Assembly (NCBI RefSeq): GCF_049116555.1
Contig: NZ_JAGDYT010000006.1
Span: 1-64,000 of the forward strand
DNA from: Maricaulis maris_C
Lineage (GTDB): Bacteria > Pseudomonadota > Alphaproteobacteria > Caulobacterales > Maricaulaceae
Direction: 5' to 3'
DNA length: 64,000 nt
Shown here: in pieces, positions 58,349-64,000 of the stretch
Layout of the letters: the number at the start of each line of letters is the position of its first letter
Numbering within the stretch: position 1 is the first letter of the stretch
Translations under genes and position numbers: made by a program
The notes under the pieces: model-generated
What the model was told of the DNA's origin: nothing
Databases searched by the model: none
What the model saw: only the letters and a program-made list of their open reading frames with translations

Positions 58349-58424
58349 TGGTGAGCCGACAGGGATTCGAACCCTGGACCTACTGATTAAAAGTCAGTTG
58401 CTCTACCAGCTGAGCTATCGGCTC
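58349..58424 (-). tRNA. tRNA-Lys (TTT anticodon)
   Basis: A complete cloverleaf. The acceptor GAGCCGA pairs with TCGGCTC, the D-stem is GCTC/GAGC, the anticodon loop CTTTTAA has anticodon TTT, and the T-arm is CAGGG TTCGAAT CCCTG. Discriminator A and an encoded CCA follow. All stems are perfect. Confidence 0.97.
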
Positions 58425-58532
58425 CCCGAACGAGGAGCGCGGAACCTATACGCGCGATTTGGGGGGGTCAATCGGGGTAAGGCTGCGGATTTCAGCATTT
58501 TTGATGAGATTTCGCCGCAATCGCCGATTAAA

Positions 58533-59162
58533 ATGCAGCGCATGAGGCGAAGATTGAGTCTGTTGGCATGCTTGCTCGTGGCGTTAGGCGCGACCGCATG
58601 CTCGTCCACACGCCAGACCGCCGGCGATGCCGGCAGCTTTGCGCGCGAGGAAACAGCCGAGGCACTGGAAGACGCTGTCGGCCTGCCCCGCGAGCGGCCG
58701 GGCCGCGTCATGGTCGATGAGGGCGAGGAAACCGTCCCCACGCCCTATGGCGGTGAGGGCTCGCGCCGGCGCTGCTCGACCATCGCGCAGGACGTGGCCC
58801 GCCTGACGGTCGTTCTCGGCCCGGATGTCGAGGAAGAACGCCGCCTCGCCGAAGAAGACGAGCATGATCATGACACCTGGATGGGCCAGAGCGCCCATAT
58901 CGCCGCCCAGGCGCCAGACGCCGCCGCCGATGGCGCGCGCGGCCTCTATCGCTCGACGATTGTCGGGCTGAACCCGGTGCGTCCGGTGGTTCGTTTCCTG
59001 GGTCGCGCGGGGCGGATCGAACGTGAGGCCCGCGAACAACGCGAGATGGCCCAGCGGCGACGGGCCTATCTGCGCGGACTGTATGACGGCTTTGGCTGCC
59101 CCCCGGCGCAGATGCGGCGAGCGTTCGAGGCCTATGGCCTCGTCGAGGAAGAACACCGCTAG
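58533..59162 (+). CDS. Lipoprotein of unknown function
   Basis: A 209-residue protein. The basic N-terminus, hydrophobic run and lipobox GATAC (Cys near 23) mark a lipoprotein. The mature part is strongly charged, with EEERRLAEEDEHDHD around 115-130 and Arg-rich REAREQREMAQRRRAYLRG near 175, and it contains a few Cys (RRCSTIAQD, FGCPPAQM). The pattern suggests helical or coiled-coil structure. ATG 58533 or 58542 could start it; neither has a strong ribosome site. The last bases overlap the end of the convergent acetyltransferase gene by 4 bp. I do not recognise the family. Confidence 0.72.
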   Translation: MQRMRRRLSLLACLLVALGATACSSTRQTAGDAGSFAREETAEALEDAVGLPRERPGRVMVDEGEETVPTPYGGEGSRRRCSTIAQDVARLTVVLGPDVEEERRLAEEDEHDHDTWMGQSAHIAAQAPDAAADGARGLYRSTIVGLNPVRPVVRFLGRAGRIEREAREQREMAQRRRAYLRGLYDGFGCPPAQMRRAFEAYGLVEEEHR

Positions 59163-59683
59163 ACGGTTTTGTAGAAGAAGGTCGTCGAACAGGGACTGCC
59201 ATCGGGAAACAGGGCATAGTCCGGCACCGCACCGACCTCGACCCAGCCGCGCTTGCGGTAGAGCGCCTCGGCGGGCGAGCCGGTCACGGTGTCGAGCACA
59301 AGCGTGCGCAGCCCGGTCTTGCGGGCATGAGTCTCAAGCGTCTCCATCAACGCATCCGCCACGCCGCGGCGGCGGGCATCAGGCGAGACCATCAACTTGG
59401 CGACATCGCCGCGATGGGGCTGGTTGTCCGGCAGGCCGGTGATCAGCTGGACCGTGCCGAGGAGTGCGCCGGTGGCGGTGTCGCGGGCCGACCAGATCAC
59501 CCGGTCACCCCGTACAACCTGATCCCCGATGGCGGCCCAGAAGTGACCGGCGTCTTGGTCGCTAAAAGGCGACAGAAAGCCGATCGAGGCACCCGCTTCG
59601 ACGCACCCCACCAACAAGCGGGGAAAATCGGACAACTCGCGCCTCAATTCGGCAGGATCGAGAAGGCGAACCGTCACCGACAT
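59159..59683 (-). CDS. GNAT family N-acetyltransferase
   Basis: A 174-residue cytoplasmic acyl-CoA-dependent acetyltransferase. The acetyl-CoA motif is KLMVSPDARRRGVADALMETLETHA, and the following strand-helix is LRTLVLDTVTGSPAEALYRKRGW. ATG 59683 begins MSVTVRLLDPAELRREL and lies 2 bp after the tgt stop, so it is probably the third gene of a queA-tgt transcript. The substrate is unknown. It may act on a small amine or a protein. Confidence 0.9.
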   Translation of the reverse strand: MSVTVRLLDPAELRRELSDFPRLLVGCVEAGASIGFLSPFSDQDAGHFWAAIGDQVVRGDRVIWSARDTATGALLGTVQLITGLPDNQPHRGDVAKLMVSPDARRRGVADALMETLETHARKTGLRTLVLDTVTGSPAEALYRKRGWVEVGAVPDYALFPDGSPCSTTFFYKTV

Positions 59684-59685
59684 GC

Positions 59686-60828
59686 CTAGCCCGCCCGCTC
59701 GGCCGCTTCCGCCTGGCCCTGCTCCCACTTCGCCCGGAAGTCCCGGCGGAAGGCCTCGAACTCCCCCGCCGCAATCGCCGTGCGCATCCGCGCCGTCAGG
59801 TGCTGGAAATAGGCGATATTGTGCCAGGAGAGCAGCATGGCGGAGAGATATTCTCCGGCGCGAAAGAGGTGGTGGAGATAGGCTTTCGAGTAATCCGTGC
59901 TGGCCGGGCAGTCGATCTCCGGGTTGAGCGGGGTCTCATCCTCGGCGAACTCGGCGCGCTTGATATTGATCGGTCCATGATCCGACCAGGCCTGACCATG
60001 ACGACCGGACCGGGTCGGCAGGACGCAGTCGAACATGTCGACCCCGCGGGCGACGGCCTCGACGAGGTCGATCGGCTTGCCGACGCCCATCAGATAGCGC
60101 GGCCGCGCGGAGGGCAGGTGCGGCGTGGTGAAGTCGAGCACGTCGCACATCTTTTCGAACCCCTCACCGACCGCGAGTCCGCCGATGGCATAACCGTCAT
60201 AACCGGTCTCGATCAGGCGCTCGGCGCTTTCCCGGCGCAGGTTTTCATACACCGAGCCCTGGACGATGCCGAACAGGGCCTGGGTGTCGCGCGTGCCGAA
60301 CGCCGCCTTGGAGCGCTGCCCCCAGCGGATGGAGAGTTCCATGCTGGTCCGGGCTTCGGTTTCGGAACAGCCAAAGGGCGTGCACTCGTCCAGCTGCATC
60401 GAGATGTCGGCGCCCAAGAGATCGGCCTGGATCTCGATCGAGCGCTCCGGCGTGAGATTGTGCTCCGAACCGTCGATATGGGAGCGGAACTTCACCCCCT
60501 CCTCGGTCATCTTGCGCAGCTTGGACAGGGACCAGACCTGGAAGCCGCCACTGTCTGTCAGCATCGGGCCTTTCCAGGTCGAGAATGTGTGCAGGCCACC
60601 CAGACGCTTCACCCGCTCGGCACCGGGCCGCAGCATGAGGTGATAGGTATTGCCCAGGATGATATCGGCCCCGGTCTCGCGAACCTGGTCCATATAGAGC
60701 GCCTTCACCGTCGCCGCCGTCCCCACCGGCATGAAGGCCGGCGTGCGGATATCGCCGCGCGGCGTTTTCAGGACGCCAGTACGGGCGGCCCCGTCGGTGG
60801 CGTGTATCTCGTAGGGAAAGCTGGTCAT
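59686..60828 (-). CDS. tgt: Queuine tRNA-ribosyltransferase with atypical zinc site
   Basis: A 380-residue enzyme that exchanges guanine 34 of Asp, Asn, His and Tyr tRNAs for preQ1. The catalytic blocks are present: LTDSGGFQVWSLSKL with the base-binding Asp, GIVQGSVYENLR, YAIGGLAVGE, and the nucleophile Asp in MFDCVLPTRSGRHGQ. The usual zinc motif CxCxxC before the conserved YSRAYLHHL reads I-D-C-P-A-S here. Only one of the three cysteines remains, although the later YSKAYLHHL segment is intact. Its ATG overlaps the queA stop as ATGA, and it is followed by a GNAT gene. Confidence 0.95.
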   Translation of the reverse strand: MTSFPYEIHATDGAARTGVLKTPRGDIRTPAFMPVGTAATVKALYMDQVRETGADIILGNTYHLMLRPGAERVKRLGGLHTFSTWKGPMLTDSGGFQVWSLSKLRKMTEEGVKFRSHIDGSEHNLTPERSIEIQADLLGADISMQLDECTPFGCSETEARTSMELSIRWGQRSKAAFGTRDTQALFGIVQGSVYENLRRESAERLIETGYDGYAIGGLAVGEGFEKMCDVLDFTTPHLPSARPRYLMGVGKPIDLVEAVARGVDMFDCVLPTRSGRHGQAWSDHGPINIKRAEFAEDETPLNPEIDCPASTDYSKAYLHHLFRAGEYLSAMLLSWHNIAYFQHLTARMRTAIAAGEFEAFRRDFRAKWEQGQAEAAERAG

Positions 60829-61886
60829 GTGCGGCGCTCCAGCAGGCAGGCATCGCCATAGGAATAGAAACGATACTCCGCCTCGATGGCATGCGCATAG
60901 GCACGCTGCATGACATTCAGGCCGGACAACGCGCTGACCAGCATGAAAAGCGTTGATTTCGGCAGGTGGAAATTCGTCATCAACATGTCGGTGATGGCAA
61001 AGTCCGATCCCGGCGTGATGAAGATATCCGTGTCGCGACTGCCCGCCCGGATCACCCCCGGCCCGCTCGCCAGGCTCTCAATCGTCCGCAGGGCCGTGGT
61101 GCCCACAGGAATGACCCGGCGGCCTTCGGCCTTGGCGGCATTGATGGCCGCTGCCGCATCGACCGAGACCGTGCACCACTCCGAATGCATCTGGTGATCA
61201 TCGGTGTCGTCGGACTTCACCGGCAGGAAAGTCCCCGCCCCGACATGCAGGGTCACGCGGGTCTGTTCGACACCCCGGGCCTCGAGCGCTGCCATCAGTT
61301 CCGGCGTGAAGTGCAGCCCTGCGGTGGGCGCTGCGACCGAGCCTTCATGGGTCGCAAACAGGGTCTGATAATCCGCCTCGTCCTGCTCATCGACCCCGCG
61401 CTTGCGCGCGATATAGGGCGGCAGCGGCATTTCACCCGCCACGGCGATGGCGGCATCGAGTGCCGGACCGGTCGCATTGAAGACCAGACGGACATCACCG
61501 CCCTCGGATTTGCCGGTCACTTCGGCTTCAAGCGTCTCGCCGAACGCAATCCTGTCGCCGGTGCGCAAGCGCTTGGCGGGGCGCACGAAAGCCCGCCAGG
61601 CCGAGGCGTCGATGCGCTTGTGCAGATTGACCTCGACCTCGACGGGTCCGCCACCACCCACCGCCCGGGCCGGACGCACGCCCTTGAGCGCTGCCGGGAT
61701 GACGCGGGTGTCGTTGAACACCATGAGATCGCCGCGCTGGAGGAGGTCCGGCAGGTCACGCACACCGCGATCGGAGAAGACGCCATTGGGCGCAACATGA
61801 AGCATCCGCGCCGCGTCGCGCGGGCGGGCGGGCCGCAGGGCGATCCGCTCCTCGGGGAGGTGGAAGTCAAAGTCGGAAACACGCAT
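60825..61886 (-). CDS. queA: S-adenosylmethionine:tRNA ribosyltransferase-isomerase
   Basis: A 353-residue enzyme that adds the epoxycyclopentane ring to preQ1-modified tRNA, the step after Tgt. Its blocks are the N-terminal DFDFHLPEERIALRPARPRDAARML, VFNDTRVIPAALKG, ATHEGSVAAPTAGLHFTPEL, LHVGAGTFLPVKSDD and NFHLPKSTLFMLVSALSG. ATG 61886 starts MRVSDFDFHLP; the longer open frame upstream lacks similarity. It overlaps tgt by 4 bp. It is divergent from the endonuclease-like gene. Confidence 0.96.
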   Translation of the reverse strand: MRVSDFDFHLPEERIALRPARPRDAARMLHVAPNGVFSDRGVRDLPDLLQRGDLMVFNDTRVIPAALKGVRPARAVGGGGPVEVEVNLHKRIDASAWRAFVRPAKRLRTGDRIAFGETLEAEVTGKSEGGDVRLVFNATGPALDAAIAVAGEMPLPPYIARKRGVDEQDEADYQTLFATHEGSVAAPTAGLHFTPELMAALEARGVEQTRVTLHVGAGTFLPVKSDDTDDHQMHSEWCTVSVDAAAAINAAKAEGRRVIPVGTTALRTIESLASGPGVIRAGSRDTDIFITPGSDFAITDMLMTNFHLPKSTLFMLVSALSGLNVMQRAYAHAIEAEYRFYSYGDACLLERRT

Positions 61887-61979
61887 GGCTGCGGGGTCTA
61901 TATTCGGACACACGCCTTCGCAATCTTTGGCGTGTAGAAAGCCTGCTATTCCATCCGGCTCACACCCCGAGTTCACACC

Positions 61980-62981
61980 GTGCGTCACACAATCTCCGCT
62001 ATCCTGGCCCTGTGCGCCGTCCTCGGCCTCGCCGCCTTCATCACCCTGGCGCCGGTCTGGCGGGGTTTTGATGCCTGGCGCCAGATCTGGCCGCTGGTCA
62101 TGGTCTTCGCGGCTGGCGTGACACTCGCCTCCCTGCGCAATCGTCATCGCCTTGTCCCGGCCCTGCTCGCTCTCGGCTGTCTGGCGATCGCACTGCCCGC
62201 CGCGCCGGAATGGGTGCGGCGCATCTCGACCTCGACCCCGGCCGCCCCGGTGATGCTTGACGAGCGCTATGAACTCACAGTCATGACACAGAATCTCTGG
62301 GGGCTGAGCCGCAATCCGGTCGGTGTGCCTGAAATGGTCGCTGACATGGCGCCCGACATTCTCGCCCTGCAGGAGGCGACCCGGCATGCCAAGCCGGTGG
62401 TTGATACCCTCGAGGCGAGCTTTCCCCATATTGCCCGCTGCCGGTCGACACGAGTCCTGTCACACCTGCCCATCCTGGACAGTGGCTGTGTGCGTCACCC
62501 GCCGGAGATTTCCTTCGCGAATGCCGTGCCCTGTGACTGGGAGTTGCCGCCCGCGGTCTGGGCCCGGGTCGCACTGCCGGACGGGCGCGAGGCGGTCATC
62601 GTCTCCGTTCACCTCACCTGGCCCTTCCCCAGCGCTGCCCAGGACTGCCAGCGCCGCAATCTGGCCCGTGCCCTTGGCGGAGACCCGCAAGACGGCCTGA
62701 TCGTGATGGGCGATTTCAACGCCGCCGCGCCGTCTAGGGCCCTGGCGCGGATCGAGCGTGATCTCGATCTGGAGCGGCGTTCGATAGCCCTGCCGACCTG
62801 GCCATCGGAGGGCCTGTTCAGCGCCGACCCGTCGGCCGGTTTCCTGATCCCGCCCATGCTGGTCGGGATTGATCACATCTTTGCCGGTGACGCCTGGGAA
62901 ACGGTATGGATCGAGGCGGGCCCCAATACCGGCTCCGACCATCGGCCACTGGTCGCGCGCCTGCAGCTGACCAACGACTAG
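61980..62981 (+). CDS. Membrane-anchored endonuclease/exonuclease/phosphatase family protein
   Basis: A 333-residue protein from a GTG start. Two or three hydrophobic helices fill the first ~80 residues (ISAILALCAVLGLAAFITL, LVMVFAAGVTLASL, ALLALGCLAIALPAA). The EEP-fold catalytic domain follows (TQNLWGLS, DILALQEATR, VSVHLTWPFP, VMGDFNAAAPS, GIDHIFAGD, SDHRPLVARL). The active site should face the periplasm. Known members act on nucleic acids, sphingolipids or phosphoinositides; the substrate here is unknown. It is divergent from queA and converges on the peroxidase-related gene by 4 bp. Confidence 0.9.
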   Translation: MRHTISAILALCAVLGLAAFITLAPVWRGFDAWRQIWPLVMVFAAGVTLASLRNRHRLVPALLALGCLAIALPAAPEWVRRISTSTPAAPVMLDERYELTVMTQNLWGLSRNPVGVPEMVADMAPDILALQEATRHAKPVVDTLEASFPHIARCRSTRVLSHLPILDSGCVRHPPEISFANAVPCDWELPPAVWARVALPDGREAVIVSVHLTWPFPSAAQDCQRRNLARALGGDPQDGLIVMGDFNAAAPSRALARIERDLDLERRSIALPTWPSEGLFSADPSAGFLIPPMLVGIDHIFAGDAWETVWIEAGPNTGSDHRPLVARLQLTND

Positions 62982-63583
62982 TCGTGAGACCAGTTATCCG
63001 GATCATCCGAGGTGTTCGGTGACAGGCCAAGTGCTTCGCCCGCCGGATTGACGCCCAGCCCCAGCACGGTGCGATTGGCATAGGCGAAATAGGCCGTGAC
63101 CTGGTTGATCTCGAGAATTTCGCCATCCTCGAAACCGGCATCGCGCAGCGCGATGACGTGCTGCTCCGTCAACGTGTGCGGGGCGCGCGTGAGAATGTCC
63201 GCATAACGCAGTCCTGCCAGCTCGCGTCCCGAAAAGGCGCGCTCGGGAATACCGCTATCGATGGCATCGCGGATTTGCGCGGCGCGCTCGTCATCGGCCA
63301 GCAGGCGCTTGAGCCCGGCGAAATGATGCTCGACGCAATAGGCGCACTTGTTCAGCGACGAGACCCAGGTGCCGATGGCCTCCAGATAGGCCTTGTCGAG
63401 GCTGTTGCCATAGTGGTGCAACACCGCCTTGTAGAGGGCCATATGGCCTTCCAGCGTGTGCGGACGCAGGGAGTGCGAGGCGAGAATATTGTCAACCTGA
63501 CCGGCCTTGCCGGCGACCCGGTCATAGATAGCCGAAAGGCGACCATCGGCCGCCTTTCGATCGAGTGTCCTTATCCAGCTCAA
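62978..63583 (-). CDS. Peroxidase-related (AhpD/CMD-like) protein
   Basis: A 201-residue protein of the carboxymuconolactone decarboxylase/alkylhydroperoxidase AhpD-like fold. The redox motif is CAYCVEHH (CxxC-x2-H), and the preceding GNSLDKAYLEAIGTWVSSLNK helix is typical of the uncharacterised peroxidase-related group. The start is TTG 63583, just after the cyclophilin stop; longer starts in the frame overlap that gene and lack similarity. It probably reduces peroxides through its Cys pair in the cytoplasm. It may be co-transcribed with the cyclophilin. Confidence 0.85.
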   Translation of the reverse strand: MSWIRTLDRKAADGRLSAIYDRVAGKAGQVDNILASHSLRPHTLEGHMALYKAVLHHYGNSLDKAYLEAIGTWVSSLNKCAYCVEHHFAGLKRLLADDERAAQIRDAIDSGIPERAFSGRELAGLRYADILTRAPHTLTEQHVIALRDAGFEDGEILEINQVTAYFAYANRTVLGLGVNPAGEALGLSPNTSDDPDNWSHD

Positions 63584-63587
63584 GGCC

Positions 63588-64000
63588 CTAGGCCTCGATG
63601 ACCGAAGCCTTGATGATCTTGCCTGGATTGGCCGGCGGCTCGCCCTTGGGCAGCGCGTCGACATGTTCCATACCGGAGATCACTTCACCCCAGACCGTGT
63701 ACTGGTTGTTGAGGTAGGGCACATCGTCCAGGCAGATGAAGAACTGGCTCGACGCACTGTCGGGATCGGCAGCGCGGGCCATCGACATCGTGCCGCGCAC
63801 ATGCGGCTCTGCCGAGAATTCGGCCGGGATATGCTGGCCGGAACCGCCCATGCCATTGCCGTTCGGGCAACCGCCCTGGGCCACGAAACCATCAATGACA
63901 CGGTGGAAGTTCAGCCCGTCATAAAAGCCTTCCTTTGCCATCTCGGTAATCCGCGCCACGTGCTTGGGTGCGAGGTCGGGACGCAGCTTGATCGTGACGT
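63588..64000 (-). CDS. Cyclophilin-type peptidyl-prolyl isomerase, 5' end outside window
   Basis: 137 residues from the C-terminal side are visible and the gene runs off the right edge. The visible part reads through the edge as VTIKLRPDLAPKHVARI. Cyclophilin active-site blocks are FYDGLNFHRVIDGFVAQGG, the Met/Gln region GTMSMARAADPDSASSQFFICL and YTVWGEVISGMEHVD. Whether a signal peptide exists cannot be seen. It catalyses cis-trans isomerisation of proline bonds during folding. Confidence 0.95.
   Translation of the reverse strand, partial: VTIKLRPDLAPKHVARITEMAKEGFYDGLNFHRVIDGFVAQGGCPNGNGMGGSGQHIPAEFSAEPHVRGTMSMARAADPDSASSQFFICLDDVPYLNNQYTVWGEVISGMEHVDALPKGEPPANPGKIIKASVIEA

Noticed and set aside
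57895..58386. A 163-codon open frame before tRNA-Lys
   Set aside because: It spans the inverted-repeat element and runs into the tRNA gene, and it has no ribosome site or recognisable domain.
58349..58424. tRNA-Lys as an attachment site for an integrated element
   Set aside because: No integrase gene, no duplicated tRNA 3' end and no phage-like genes are visible on either side.

Overview
The window is high-GC, densely packed bacterial chromosome, and the gene content points to an alphaproteobacterium close to Caulobacterales/Maricaulales (Maricaulis- or Hyphomonas-like). The grounds are two DUF2336 genes, a tRNA-His with no G at position -1 and with A73, a large TonB-dependent receptor of the type typical of these oligotrophs, many two-component genes and two CtrA-like boxes. 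I see no prophage, insertion sequence, CRISPR array or integrase. The placement is inference from family content only.

Layout. 0.4-6.1 kb: two LytTR regulators (one a receiver protein, one membrane-bound) and a TonB-dependent receptor. 6.2-10.3 kb: a minus-strand operon of a sulfotransferase, a GT-A/sulfotransferase fusion and an ABC exporter. 10.5-14 kb: a lipoprotein cytochrome c, an outer-membrane protein, a class II aldolase and EgtB. 14-19.8 kb: DUF2336, NAD kinase, CheY-like and Hpt proteins, a second DUF2336 and a lytic-transglycosylase-like protein. 19.9-37 kb: an exopolysaccharide (EPS) locus with galE, rpoN, a sigma-54-dependent response regulator, a hybrid kinase, an initiating sugar-phosphate transferase fused to a GT26 domain, a flippase, three further glycosyltransferases, a polymerase/ligase, a chain-length regulator and an export lipoprotein. 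37-43.9 kb: a membrane protein, tRNA-His, an M48 protease, AsmA, a beta/gamma-crystallin protein, phenylalanine hydroxylase and a receiver. 44-50.4 kb: an arginine succinyltransferase (ast) operon with an M20 hydrolase and a PLP enzyme. 50.6-64 kb: OmpA, an L,D-transpeptidase, a CPA2 antiporter, a carboxylesterase, tRNA-Lys, the queuosine genes queA and tgt, and small housekeeping genes ending in a truncated cyclophilin.

How the parts fit. The EPS locus looks like a self-contained Wzx/Wzy-type pathway. Its own sigma factor, enhancer-binding regulator and hybrid kinase lie beside it, and a good -24/-12 element precedes the export operon, with a weaker one before galE. This suggests phosphorelay- and sigma-54-controlled polysaccharide production. 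The sulfotransferase/ABC operon could make and export a sulfated, possibly glycosylated molecule of unknown nature; it is the least explained gene set here. The ast operon lacks astC and astE within the window, and the co-transcribed M20 hydrolase is a candidate for the AstE step.

Smaller points of note are: no ordinary start codon for nadK, two missing zinc-site cysteines in Tgt, a palindromic operator over the phhA promoter, a degenerate receiver in the LytTR regulator, a 14-bp tandem repeat and a strongly structured intergenic element next to tRNA-Lys.
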